From Microscillaceae bacterium (GTDB lineage Bacteria > Bacteroidota > Bacteroidia > Cytophagales > Microscillaceae): a stretch of DNA of 64,000 bases. The stretch lies in assembly GCA_003483885.1 (NCBI GenBank), contig DMXI01000470.1, forward strand, positions 1 through 64,000. The letters run 5' to 3'. Within the stretch, counting starts at the first letter, position 1; every line of letters begins with the position of its first letter. The notes under the pieces were generated by a model. The model was not told where the DNA came from and searched no databases. It was given only the letters and a program-made list of their open reading frames with translations. Shown piece after piece: positions 1 to 8,589 of this stretch. A program made the position numbers and the translations under genes.

Positions 1-14
1 TGAAATACCATCAA

Positions 15-109
15 AAGCCCCTCTTACTCTCCCCATCCAGGGAGAAACCGTCGCGGAGAAGTTACCGCGAGTAACGTTCCTCCCCAATTGGGGAGGTTAG
101 GAGGGGCTT
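15..109. repeat. Multi-palindromic dispersed repeat
   Basis: Nested palindromes are visible. Outer arms AAGCCCCTC (15-23) and GAGGGGCTT (101-109) enclose a perfect 18-bp palindrome centred on CCCCAATTGGGG (79-96) and a GTTAC/GTAAC hairpin (61-75). There is no coding potential. The composition, with nested C-rich and G-rich arms and a CCCCAATTGGGG core, resembles dispersed palindromic repeats of Bacteroidota intergenic regions. The element may continue upstream of the window. Confidence 0.6.
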
Positions 110-172
110 ATTTGGAACATTGACAACTTCAATAAAAACTCGAGGAAAAAATTCCTCAATTCTGAACAGCCT

Positions 173-201
173 ACCTGACAGGTTTCAAAAACCTGTCAGG
201 T
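173..201. terminator. Perfect 13-bp hairpin, probable terminator or dispersed repeat
   Basis: Arms ACCTGACAGGTTT (173-185) and its exact complement (189-201) flank a 3-nt loop. It lies just beyond the stop of the minus-strand lipoprotein gene (249), so it could end that transcript. The same ACCTG..CAGGT theme recurs at 4589-4618, which suggests a dispersed hairpin family that doubles as a terminator. There is no long T tract. Confidence 0.5.
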
Positions 202-248
202 CTGAAAATATTATTTGGCTTAAAGTATACTACTAGATAACCCTTATT

Positions 249-1091
249 TTACTTGATTTCTATTTTCTCAAAAGTAGTAAAGAGCTTATCTGGAACCTGA
301 TCGGCTACTTGTATGGCGGAGAGCTTGTATTTACCACGATCACCCGAAAGCATTAGGTTTCCATATTTTTCATAGTTGACCCAAGGAGTCGTAATGCGCG
401 CGGTGTCCATCGCCGCTTTCGGAAAATAGGCCCACTTTTCTACTAGTTTGGTCTCTTGGTTTACATATACTTCATACTTATTTTCGGGGGTGTCTCCCAC
501 TTCTTGGAAAGTCAAGGTAAGTACGTCTGCTTTCTTGCCATTTTGTACGGTATCTTCCCGAGCGTATTTTAAAGTTACTCCCGAATCTTTGAGTTTAAAA
601 GGCATAAACAACCAATACATATCGTTGATCCAGATGCTTTTGCCTCGCTTAAGGTATTTTTGCAACGAATCGGGTTGGGTCACTTCCACGCTATCTTTCA
701 TTACTTTTCCTTTGAGCGCCTCTCCTTCCTTGTTGTATACATTGAGCAACACATTGAATTTACCATTGTTGTAATCAATGCGTACATCTCCGGTTTGTTT
801 GTCCCAGTATAACTGGCGACGGCCAAAGAAATTCCAGGTAACCAACCTTGTTTCATCCCAGGCTTTGCGTCCTCCCATTGCTTTCATTACCTCATCGGCA
901 ATATCGATGGCTTTCTTGTCAGAATTTTGAACATTGAAGCCTTCTGCCGCTGGATTTGCTTCCACTGTCGCCTGCTTCTCGGTAGCAGTCGAGTCTTGCG
1001 CTTGTTCTGTATTACCTGCTTGGTTGGCACCACCACAGCTCCAAACCAACATAGTCAATATAGGCAATAGCAGGAGTAGTTGTTTTTTCAT
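249..1091 (-). CDS. Outer-membrane-type lipoprotein, DUF6503-like
   Basis: A 280-residue exported lipoprotein. A basic start and a hydrophobic core end in a lipobox with Cys19, followed by CGG, so there is no inner-membrane Asp at +2. A Q/A/T/E-rich linker runs to about residue 60 and precedes a beta-rich domain (about 65-280) with conserved-looking DEVMKAMGGRKAW and a tail rich in Lys/Tyr strands. The layout matches Bacteroidota proteins of the DUF6503 type, which resemble LolA/LppX folds and may bind lipid. The substrate is unknown. It is divergent from the FG-GAP gene at 1285, so both are probably driven from the 1092-1284 spacer. The ATG start is unambiguous because the signal peptide begins there. 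Confidence 0.6.
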   Translation of the reverse strand: MKKQLLLLLPILTMLVWSCGGANQAGNTEQAQDSTATEKQATVEANPAAEGFNVQNSDKKAIDIADEVMKAMGGRKAWDETRLVTWNFFGRRQLYWDKQTGDVRIDYNNGKFNVLLNVYNKEGEALKGKVMKDSVEVTQPDSLQKYLKRGKSIWINDMYWLFMPFKLKDSGVTLKYAREDTVQNGKKADVLTLTFQEVGDTPENKYEVYVNQETKLVEKWAYFPKAAMDTARITTPWVNYEKYGNLMLSGDRGKYKLSAIQVADQVPDKLFTTFEKIEIK

Positions 1092-1284
1092 GTTTTTAGT
1101 TTTTTATGTTTTCAACTTCATAGGTATAACCCAGGAAGCATTTGAAGGTTCTTTGTGTATTGCCTTCTATAGCGGCAAATTAGCAAAATTTGACAAAGCC
1201 CTCTCTTACCCATTTGTTAATTTAGTTATGTCAATACATATCAACCTTGGTTTTCTGAACCCCATCTACTAAAAATACGCAATC

Positions 1285-2481
1285 ATGAATAAACCACTCA
1301 ATTTCTTAAAGTACCCACTCGTTTTAGGGGTCTTTACCATTTGTTGCTTGCTAAGTTCCAGTCAATTTACCTCAGACGAAAAGCTACCTAAATTCAAAAA
1401 TATGCCCGAACGTCTGCCAACTGAATCGCTGCGAGGGCGCAGTATGGATGCTAAAGCAATAGACTTGGATAAAGATGGTGATTTGGATTTGGTCATTGCC
1501 AACGAGCATCGCCCCAATATTATTTTGATCAATGATGGTAAGGGGAATATGACCAACGCTTCGGCCAAACGGCTTCCAGCCCACCGACACGATTCGGAGG
1601 ACATTGCCTTGGGCGATTTTGACAAGGATGGTGATGTGGACATCATATTTGTAAGCGAAGACGACAAAGTAAATGAATACTACTGGAACAATGGCAAAGG
1701 TTTTTTTGTACAGGCCAAGTTTCCATTGCCCGTCACGGGTAAGTCCAACGCGGTGATTACGACTGACCTGGATAAAGATGGTGACCTGGACTTAATCATT
1801 GGGAATGATGGGCAAAACTTTGCCTTGCTCAATGATGGCAAGGGTAAGTTTGTGGATGCTACTGCCAAAATTTTACCGAAAGGAAATCAAACTACACAAG
1901 ACCTGGAGCTCGGCGATGTGGATGGCGATGGTGATTTAGATTTGATTGTGGGCAACGAAGATGATAATCAGTTATTGATCAACAATGGAAAAGGAGTTTT
2001 TAGAGACGAAACTACCAAAAGATTGCCTTTGCAAATAGACAAAGAAGAAACCCGAGAAGCTGACTTTGGCGATGTAGACGGAGATGGTGACCTGGATTTG
2101 GTTTTTGCAAACGTAAACTTTCGTCAGGTAAAAGATCATCAAAATCGCTTATTGATTAATAACGGGAAGGGATTTTTTAAAGACGAAACCACAGCTCGCC
2201 TTCCCAAAGAAAAGCACCACTCGGTAGATGCGGACTTGGTGGATATTGACCAAGACCAGGATTTGGATTTACTGATTGGAAATGCTTTTGGTGAAGATGG
2301 TTTTCAGATTATGCTAAACAATGGCAAAGGAGTGTTTAAAGACAAAACCCAAGAGATTTTGAAACCCTTTGCAGTGGATGTGATTGACGTGGAAGTGGCT
2401 GATTTTAACGGAGATAAGCTACCCGATCTTTACTTGTGTCACTTCCGTGGCAACGACAAACTCTTTTTACAAACAAAATAG
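1285..2481 (+). CDS. Exported FG-GAP/VCBS repeat protein
   Basis: A 398-residue protein with an N-terminal signal sequence (about residues 1-28) followed by about seven repeats of roughly 45-50 residues. Each repeat carries a Ca-binding-type loop such as DLDKDGDLDL or DVDGDGDLDLIVGN and an INDGKG/INNGKG strand. This pattern is the VCBS/FG-GAP beta-propeller repeat found in integrin-alpha-like and many secreted Bacteroidota proteins. It should fold as one calcium-stabilised propeller outside the cytoplasm. No catalytic domain and no obvious C-terminal sorting domain are present, so it probably acts in binding or adhesion. The 25-nt gap to the next gene (2507) suggests co-transcription. Confidence 0.8.
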   Translation: MNKPLNFLKYPLVLGVFTICCLLSSSQFTSDEKLPKFKNMPERLPTESLRGRSMDAKAIDLDKDGDLDLVIANEHRPNIILINDGKGNMTNASAKRLPAHRHDSEDIALGDFDKDGDVDIIFVSEDDKVNEYYWNNGKGFFVQAKFPLPVTGKSNAVITTDLDKDGDLDLIIGNDGQNFALLNDGKGKFVDATAKILPKGNQTTQDLELGDVDGDGDLDLIVGNEDDNQLLINNGKGVFRDETTKRLPLQIDKEETREADFGDVDGDGDLDLVFANVNFRQVKDHQNRLLINNGKGFFKDETTARLPKEKHHSVDADLVDIDQDQDLDLLIGNAFGEDGFQIMLNNGKGVFKDKTQEILKPFAVDVIDVEVADFNGDKLPDLYLCHFRGNDKLFLQTK

Positions 2482-2506
2482 ACAAATCGCTCATTGATAA
2501 AATTTT

Positions 2507-3853
2507 ATGAAAAACATTCAATTACTCTGTTTGCTGGTATTGCTAGTATTTAGCCAATGTATACAAGCTCAAGAGCTTAAGCGACGTCCTTTTTTTGGTG
2601 CTCGCATGCTTGATGTTACCCAAGCACAAAAAAAGGAGTTAGGCCTTCCTAATACTAAAGGGGTATTTCTTGAACGAATTTTGCCCAACTCTAGCGCGGC
2701 TAAGGCTCAGTTTAAATCAGGCGATGTGCTGGTAGCTTTAAATAGCCAATCTATTAATAATGTAAAGCAATTGGTGCCCTTAATTAAGACTTTCCAAACG
2801 GGTGATAAAATTAAGCTGACGTTTTATCGGCAAGGCAAAAAACAAAATAAAGAACTGGTTTTCAAAGGCTTTCCTTACAAACAAAGTGACCGCTATGAGA
2901 TTGTATACAGCTCGGTAAAAGCGAAAAAAAATCATTTAAGAACCATCATTACCAAACCCAAAGGGGAAGGTAAATTTCCAGCAGTGGTCATCATTCAGGG
3001 TGTGGGTTGTATCAACCTGGATCATCCTGCAGTAGATTTTTATCACGTATTGGCCGACTCGCTCACCAGCAAAGGAATGGTGGTAATGCAAATAGAAAAA
3101 ACGGGGCAAGGAGACAGTAAGGGAACTCCTTGTCGTGAGTGTACTTTTGAAGAAGAAGTAGAAGGCTATCGTCAGGGTTTGTTGGCGCTCAAAAAACTAC
3201 CTTATGTAGACGCTGATCAAACCTTTTTGTTTGGTTTTAGTATGGGGGGAGTCATTGCTCCGATCATTGCTAGCAAGATTCCAGTCAAGGGTATTATTGC
3301 TTATGGTACCGTGGGGCGTAATTGGGCCGAATACTCTATGGAAAACTCTCGTCGCCAAGCTGAAATGGCTGGTACCGAATACGATCAAATTGCCAAAAAT
3401 ATGCGACGCAAGGCTAAAGCACTGCATTATATGATGCTGGAACAAATGCCGAAAAAAGAACTTTTGGAGAAGTTTCCCAAATTAGCAAGAAATGTAAACT
3501 TTTACCCTCAGAGTTATCGCTATTTTCAAAAAGTGGGAAGTTTGAACCTTGCCAAGTATTGGATTAAAGCAGGAGCTCATGTATTAGCAGTACACGGCAA
3601 AGCTGATTTTGTGAGTTTTGCCAAAGATCACGAGCTTATTGCCAACATTGTAAATAGGGAGTCTCCTGGCAAAGCAACGCACCTCGAGCTACCCAATAGC
3701 GATCATTGGCTTTACAAAATGGGTACTATGCAAGAAAGTATGAAAAATATTCGTGCCGCTAATCGGGTAGGCAAAAACTATGAGCTTTACTCGATAGCAT
3801 CTCGCTGGATACTGGATATTTTGGGTAAAAAAGCGTTGGGAGCAAAAGATTAA
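2507..3853 (+). CDS. Secreted PDZ domain-alpha/beta hydrolase fusion
   Basis: A 448-residue protein with a signal peptide (about 1-22). Its PDZ domain (about 30-120) is of the HtrA kind, with GVFLERILPNSSAAKAQFKSGD. A dienelactone-hydrolase/S9-like alpha/beta hydrolase follows (about 130-445). The nucleophile elbow is GFSMGG with Ser245; Asp367 (HGKADF) and His400 (SDHW) complete a plausible triad. It probably hydrolyses an ester or peptide in the periplasm, with the PDZ domain recruiting substrate or partner C termini. It sits in a run of exported-protein genes (1285-5431) on the same strand. The fusion order is known in Bacteroidota, but no substrate can be deduced. Confidence 0.75.
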   Translation: MKNIQLLCLLVLLVFSQCIQAQELKRRPFFGARMLDVTQAQKKELGLPNTKGVFLERILPNSSAAKAQFKSGDVLVALNSQSINNVKQLVPLIKTFQTGDKIKLTFYRQGKKQNKELVFKGFPYKQSDRYEIVYSSVKAKKNHLRTIITKPKGEGKFPAVVIIQGVGCINLDHPAVDFYHVLADSLTSKGMVVMQIEKTGQGDSKGTPCRECTFEEEVEGYRQGLLALKKLPYVDADQTFLFGFSMGGVIAPIIASKIPVKGIIAYGTVGRNWAEYSMENSRRQAEMAGTEYDQIAKNMRRKAKALHYMMLEQMPKKELLEKFPKLARNVNFYPQSYRYFQKVGSLNLAKYWIKAGAHVLAVHGKADFVSFAKDHELIANIVNRESPGKATHLELPNSDHWLYKMGTMQESMKNIRAANRVGKNYELYSIASRWILDILGKKALGAKD

Positions 3854-3893
3854 TAATAAGATAAATTACTGACTTTAAAATCTATCAAACGAT

Positions 3894-4373
3894 ATGACAA
3901 AACTCGTAAAAATGGCCGCAATAGCGGTAATAGTGGCTATTCCTTTTGGAAAAACTGTTCAGGCGCAAGCCAATACAGAAAAGAAAGCCGTGATTGCAGT
4001 GATCAAGCAAATGTTTGATGGCATGCGTAAAGGAGACGCTGATATGGTAGCGGGGGTATTTTATGAAAATGCGGCCATGCAAACCACTTTTACGCATAAG
4101 CAAACCCAAAAATCAATGCTTCGCAATGGAAGCGTTGAAAATTTTGTGGCCGCTATCAAGAAGAAAAAACCCTCTGATGTATACGATGAGCGCATCAGTG
4201 AATATGTAGTAAAAATAGACGATAATCTGGCTAATGTATGGACACCTTACAAGTTCTACCTCAACGATAAGTTTTCGCATTGTGGGGTCAACAATTTTCA
4301 GTTGTTCAAGTCGGACAAAGGCTGGAAAATTATCTCAGTAGTAGATACTCGTCGTCGTAATGGCTGTGAATAG
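3894..4373 (+). CDS. Exported NTF2-like (SnoaL/DUF4440-type) protein
   Basis: A 159-residue protein with a signal peptide ending near VQAQA (about residue 25). The rest reads as a cone-shaped NTF2-like domain: an N-terminal helix KKAVIAVIKQMFDGMRKGD, a mid segment with VAGVFYENAAMQTTF, and closing strands ending NFQLFKSDKGWKIISVVDTRR. NTF2-like proteins are ligand-binding pockets or small enzymes; this one has no diagnostic catalytic residues that I can name. It follows the PDZ-hydrolase gene by 40 nt, on the same strand, and may be co-transcribed. Confidence 0.65.
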   Translation: MTKLVKMAAIAVIVAIPFGKTVQAQANTEKKAVIAVIKQMFDGMRKGDADMVAGVFYENAAMQTTFTHKQTQKSMLRNGSVENFVAAIKKKKPSDVYDERISEYVVKIDDNLANVWTPYKFYLNDKFSHCGVNNFQLFKSDKGWKIISVVDTRRRNGCE

Positions 4374-4588
4374 CCTCATGTAAGGAAGACTAAATAACCA
4401 AGATTAAAGCCGTTGGTGATTGGCCTTTAGCTATTGGCTTTTTTGGCTGTTTCAACATCAATTACCAATCTAAAATTGTTTTTTGAAGGTGTAATACACT
4501 TAATAATCAACAATTGATTTAGTAGTTAGAAAATTGAAAGCAACTTTTAGACTTTTTGAAGTTAATCAATTAAAACATATTTTACTGC

Positions 4589-4623
4589 ACCTGTCAGGCT
4601 TTCAAAACTGGCAGGTGTTTTTA
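4589..4623 (+). terminator. Stem-loop with T tract
   Basis: Arms CACCTGTCAG (4589-4598) and CTGGCAGGTG (4609-4618), with one G-T wobble, flank a 10-nt loop. TTTTT follows immediately. It lies 216 nt after the NTF2-like stop and just before the 4646 gene, so it probably ends the upstream operon. Confidence 0.6.
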
Positions 4624-4645
4624 TAACTACCCAAACCTATCACCC

Positions 4646-5431
4646 ATGAAGAATACATTATTGATTGCTGGTTTAATCCTTGCCTTGGGCGCCTCCTCTC
4701 CTACCCTTGGTCAACGCAAAATTACCTCTACCAAACAATTGCTCAAAGCCATGAAGAAACGTTATGGAGGTAAATGGTTCAATGCATTTACGTTTGTCCA
4801 AAAAACGATTCGGTACAATCGAACCGGGCAACCGCGAGATACCACCCTATGGTACGAGGCCATTCATTATCCCAATAATTTTAGAATAGACTATGGGCAC
4901 CCCAGCAAGGGCAACGCCGTACTTTTTACCGCAGATACCGCTTATCGTTTCCGCAAGGGCAAACTGGCCACCACCCGTTACAACCCTCAGTATTTTTTAC
5001 TGCTCAAAGGTGGGCTATACCATCGTACTGTCAAAGAATGTCTAAAAATTCTGAAAAAAGGTGGATACCGTACCGAAAACTTCCACACCGATACTTATCG
5101 TGGACGCCCGGTGTATGTAATAGGTGCCTCTAAAGGAGATTTGAAAACACCTCAGTTTTGGATAGACCAAGCGCATTTTTACATCGTAAGACGTACCCAA
5201 AAGATTAACCCTGCCAAACAAGGACCAGACAAAGGCAAGGATAGGGTGCTAGATGTACAATACCAAAATCATAAAGCGACTGGTGGTGGTTGGGTAGAGC
5301 AAATTGTGAGGTTTGAAGTCAACGGAAGATTGGTGCAAATAGAAGAATACACTGAAATAGATACCTCGCCTAATATCCCCAAAAACTTTTTTGATCCCCA
5401 ATACTTTGGTAAGGCACATTGGTATAAATAA
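4646..5431 (+). CDS. Periplasmic LolA/outer-membrane-lipoprotein-sorting-like protein
   Basis: A 261-residue protein with a signal peptide (about 1-22, GASSPTLGQ) and no lipobox Cys. The mature part is a series of beta strands with TKQLLKAMKKRYGGKW at its start and VYVIGASKGDLKTPQFWID towards the middle. This resembles the LolA/LppX half-barrel described for many Bacteroidota proteins of unknown ligand. It is similar in style to the lipoprotein at 249. A terminator precedes it (4589-4623) and another follows it (5466-5494), so it is probably monocistronic. Confidence 0.55.
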   Translation: MKNTLLIAGLILALGASSPTLGQRKITSTKQLLKAMKKRYGGKWFNAFTFVQKTIRYNRTGQPRDTTLWYEAIHYPNNFRIDYGHPSKGNAVLFTADTAYRFRKGKLATTRYNPQYFLLLKGGLYHRTVKECLKILKKGGYRTENFHTDTYRGRPVYVIGASKGDLKTPQFWIDQAHFYIVRRTQKINPAKQGPDKGKDRVLDVQYQNHKATGGGWVEQIVRFEVNGRLVQIEEYTEIDTSPNIPKNFFDPQYFGKAHWYK

Positions 5432-5465
5432 TATGCGGTAAGATCGTTTCAGTATTTTAGTTTCA

Positions 5466-5494
5466 TAGCCAAACATTGTTTTGGCTATTTTTTT
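5466..5494 (+). terminator. Rho-independent terminator
   Basis: Perfect 8-bp stem TAGCCAAA/TTTGGCTA (5466-5473 and 5480-5487) with a 6-nt loop, directly followed by seven T. It is placed 35 nt after the stop of the 4646-5431 gene. Confidence 0.8.
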
Positions 5495-5688
5495 ACAACT
5501 GCCTCAAACTCTGTTTATACTTTAGTTTAAATTTAGACTAAAAAGTTAAACAAAAACCTGTTTTTTTTGTATCTTCAGTACAACAGTAGCAAACCTTCAA
5601 TTGATTTTGCCTATTTTCTATATATGAAGTTATCTCACCTTCTACCTCTTGGCAAATAGCATTAATAACGAACTATATATACATTACT

Positions 5689-6618
5689 ATGAAGACTGTG
5701 GTCGTAACTGGAGCCAACTCAGGTCTTGGCTTGTACGCTTCTAAACATTTGTTGCAAAAAGGATTTATGGTCATACTGGCTTGCCGTAATTTGCAAAAAG
5801 CCCATCAAGCCAAAAAATGGTTGCTCAAAAAAACTAAAAAACAGGCAGTCATTGAAGATCAAATTCAAATAGCTCAACTTGACTTGGCCTCTTTCAATAG
5901 CATTCGCAAATTTTGTAAAGCATTGCCTACCAACAATCTGTATGGTATCATTTGTAATGCAGGGCTTACCTATTCTACTCCTACCCGATTTACCCAAGAT
6001 GGCGTAGAAGAAACTTTTGGGGTCAATCATTTGGGGCATTTTTTAATGGTCAATTTGTTGCTCAGCCAGGCACAAAATCTGCAACGAATTGCGGTGGTAG
6101 CCTCGGATGCCCATAACCCTGAAATACAACAACGTTTTCCTGCGCCTCACTTTGATAAAATAGAGGACTTAGCCTACCCAAATGATGCTCAAGTAACTGA
6201 CTGGGAAAAAGAAGGATCCCAACGTTATGTCAATTCTAAGTTTTGCAATGTACTTTTTACTTACCAACTAGAGCAAGAACTCAAAAAAACCCATCGGGAG
6301 CATGTCTTGGTCAATGCTTTCAATCCTGGATTTATCCCTGGCACTGGGCTGGGGCGAAATACTTCTCCTATTACGCATTTTATGTGGTTTCATGTATTAC
6401 CTTTATTTAGCCGATTTTTCAAGGCCATTCGCACTGCCGACGAATCGGGGCTGGCCCTTGCTCAACTCATCTCTGATGTAAAGGTAAGCGGAAAATACTT
6501 TGATGGTATTCAAGAAAAGCCTTCCTCCCAGGCAAGTTATGATCCAGTACGTTCGCAACGATTATGGTGGCGTAGTGAAGAGTTGGCTCATTTAAAAATT
6601 AATGAGCAAATAGAATAA
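5689..6618 (+). CDS. Short-chain dehydrogenase/reductase
   Basis: A 309-residue NAD(P)-dependent oxidoreductase of the classical/extended SDR type. The cofactor motif TGANSGLG lies at residues 7-14, CNAG at 89-92, and the active site is Ser139 with Tyr180 and Lys184 (YVNSK). It is closest in appearance to protochlorophyllide-reductase/WW-oxidoreductase-like SDRs, which have an NHLGHF motif after the Rossmann core. The substrate cannot be read from sequence, and chlorophyll synthesis is not implied. The following GNAT gene starts within a few bases of its stop, so the two are probably one operon. Confidence 0.85.
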   Translation: MKTVVVTGANSGLGLYASKHLLQKGFMVILACRNLQKAHQAKKWLLKKTKKQAVIEDQIQIAQLDLASFNSIRKFCKALPTNNLYGIICNAGLTYSTPTRFTQDGVEETFGVNHLGHFLMVNLLLSQAQNLQRIAVVASDAHNPEIQQRFPAPHFDKIEDLAYPNDAQVTDWEKEGSQRYVNSKFCNVLFTYQLEQELKKTHREHVLVNAFNPGFIPGTGLGRNTSPITHFMWFHVLPLFSRFFKAIRTADESGLALAQLISDVKVSGKYFDGIQEKPSSQASYDPVRSQRLWWRSEELAHLKINEQIE

Positions 6619-6624
6619 TTGACC

Positions 6625-7143
6625 ATGGAATGTTTAATCACTGCCGAAACTGAAAAAGATTATCCAGAGGTATACCAAGTAAATGCTCTGGCTTTTGGCC
6701 AGGAAAATGAAAGTAAACTGATAGAGGAATTGCGGCCCACTGCGCACTATATCCCTGAACTATCGCTGGTGGCCAAGCTTGAGGGTCAATTGGTGGGGCA
6801 TATTTCATTTTCCCTCATAGACATTATAGATACAAATGCCCGTCATTCTTCTTTAACACTCGCACCTCTGGCAGTACACCCCGATTTTCAAAACCAGGGT
6901 ATAGGTTCTCAATTGGTAGCGCAGGGTCTTGCCAAAGCTCGCAGCTTAGGGTATTCATCTGCGATTGTGCTAGGCCATCCTCAGTATTACCCTCGTTTTG
7001 GTTTTGCACCTGCGGCTCAATGGAACATCCGTTGCCCGTTTGAAGTCCCCAGTGAGGCATTTATGGCTATAGAATTGTTACCTGGAGGTTTACAAGGAAA
7101 AAGTGGCGTGGTAAAGTTCGCCGATGCTTTTGAAGGAGTGTGA
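6625..7143 (+). CDS. GNAT-family N-acetyltransferase
   Basis: A 172-residue protein with the GNAT acetyl-CoA signature: LAPLAVHPDFQNQGIGSQLV gives the Q-x-x-G-I-G pyrophosphate loop, followed by GYSSAIVLGHPQYYPRFGF, typical of YhbS-like acetyltransferases. The acceptor is unknown. A TTG six bases upstream (6619) is in frame, but the ATG at 6625 is preferred because it begins the conserved domain equally well. Its stop is 1 nt from the stop of the convergent membrane-protein gene at 7145, so little space is left for a terminator between them. Confidence 0.8.
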   Translation: MECLITAETEKDYPEVYQVNALAFGQENESKLIEELRPTAHYIPELSLVAKLEGQLVGHISFSLIDIIDTNARHSSLTLAPLAVHPDFQNQGIGSQLVAQGLAKARSLGYSSAIVLGHPQYYPRFGFAPAAQWNIRCPFEVPSEAFMAIELLPGGLQGKSGVVKFADAFEGV

Positions 7144-7144
7144 A

Positions 7145-8503
7145 TTATTCTACATCATTTTCCTCAGTTTGGTCTGGTTCACTATGAAACTGTTCCTTGT
7201 CTGACACTTCTGCAATGTTTTCAATTTGGCTTGCGTGAAATAACGGATATAACACGATTACATTAGGAACCGCATAAAGTACATAGCTCAATGCTATCTC
7301 CCGATTGAGCAGCAATACGTAACCTACGATAAAAGCAAGAGAGCCCAGAATCCACCATTTGGCATTAGCTCGTTCTACAAACCATACAGTAAGTAATACC
7401 GAAACGATTATCTCACCCAAGAATAAATAGGTAGCTTCTTTGGTGTTTACATTACTCACCAATAACAACAAAATCCTTGAACATGCCACTAAAATCATAA
7501 AGGTTTTGATATCCTTGTTGGTATGCTCCTGAGATTGCTTAAAAAGTGATAACCTATCAATGGCTATATTTTTATTACTTGATAAATGCACAAACCACCC
7601 TATAACGCCAATAATTGGTATATGCCAAAAGAAATAAGCCCACCCTGGTTTGCGGTTCGTTTGCAGGGAATATTCTACCAAGAAATTACGGAACATCAAT
7701 GATACAAAATATAAAGTAGCCAATAAACTCACCTCGGTCAGTACATAATCCAGACGAAGTAAAAATTTGTTGGGTGCCCCCGGAAATCTAGTTAATAAAC
7801 CAAAGGCAAGTACTGTAATCCAACCGTTGAGCAATAAATAGATAGTAGTAGCCATTCTTTTAGAATAGATATTGGTTACATCTATCCACTTGGTTTCAAA
7901 AAACGATTGTTGCTGATTTTTTTCCAGAATTTTATACAAATAGCTAAACGCTAGAAACAAGAAAGGAAGATTAGCCAATAAATAAATCAGGGTATCTATA
8001 TAAACCCAAATACCTCCATGCCTGGGCATATAGTGTCCAGTAACCCTCAATGCTCTTTCTAACCATTGATATAAACTTGCATCTTGGCTTGCAGTAAGTG
8101 ACTGGATGCTCAGATGTACAGCTCCTGCTAAAAGCATCCAAACGGCTCTTTGGTCTTTAAACGCCAGATAACCAAACACTCCAAAAGGAAGTAATGCTTC
8201 AGCTAAACGTTTGATAAAGAAAAGTTGCTGAGATTTTATAAACAGACTGATAGGTAGGATAATAAAAAGCAAGGTGATGCCAAGGCTAATCATTGCTTCT
8301 TTTCTTTTGCCAGATACTTCAGCAATGGCCCACCATAAGCTTGCTACAACGATGATTTGCGATAAAGTGAAAAAACGCATATTAGCTTCCTGGCTCACCG
8401 ATTTAGCAAATAATTGTGCGTAGATAACTGCGAGCAAAAATTGGCCAACAGTAACCAGCACGATAAATCTAAAAGCACGACGAAATTTGGGGTCAGTCAA
8501 CAT
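7145..8503 (-). CDS. Polytopic membrane protein of unknown function
   Basis: A 452-residue protein with about twelve hydrophobic segments spread over residues 12-425 and an acidic cytoplasmic tail rich in Glu/Asp after about 428. No transporter, enzyme or sensor motif is recognisable. Connecting loops are short except a basic one near residues 190-210 and one near 315-335. It lies downstream of the RprXY-like pair on the same strand, with 86 nt between the regulator start-side gene and its own ATG, so it could be co-regulated. I do not recognise the family. Confidence 0.6.
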   Translation of the reverse strand: MLTDPKFRRAFRFIVLVTVGQFLLAVIYAQLFAKSVSQEANMRFFTLSQIIVVASLWWAIAEVSGKRKEAMISLGITLLFIILPISLFIKSQQLFFIKRLAEALLPFGVFGYLAFKDQRAVWMLLAGAVHLSIQSLTASQDASLYQWLERALRVTGHYMPRHGGIWVYIDTLIYLLANLPFLFLAFSYLYKILEKNQQQSFFETKWIDVTNIYSKRMATTIYLLLNGWITVLAFGLLTRFPGAPNKFLLRLDYVLTEVSLLATLYFVSLMFRNFLVEYSLQTNRKPGWAYFFWHIPIIGVIGWFVHLSSNKNIAIDRLSLFKQSQEHTNKDIKTFMILVACSRILLLLVSNVNTKEATYLFLGEIIVSVLLTVWFVERANAKWWILGSLAFIVGYVLLLNREIALSYVLYAVPNVIVLYPLFHASQIENIAEVSDKEQFHSEPDQTEENDVE

Positions 8504-8589
8504 GAAGAAGTGAGTTGTTAGGTTTTATCATTTATTTTCAGGAAGTAAAATAAACAAAAAAGAGAACAATCAATTTTCACAACCATTAA

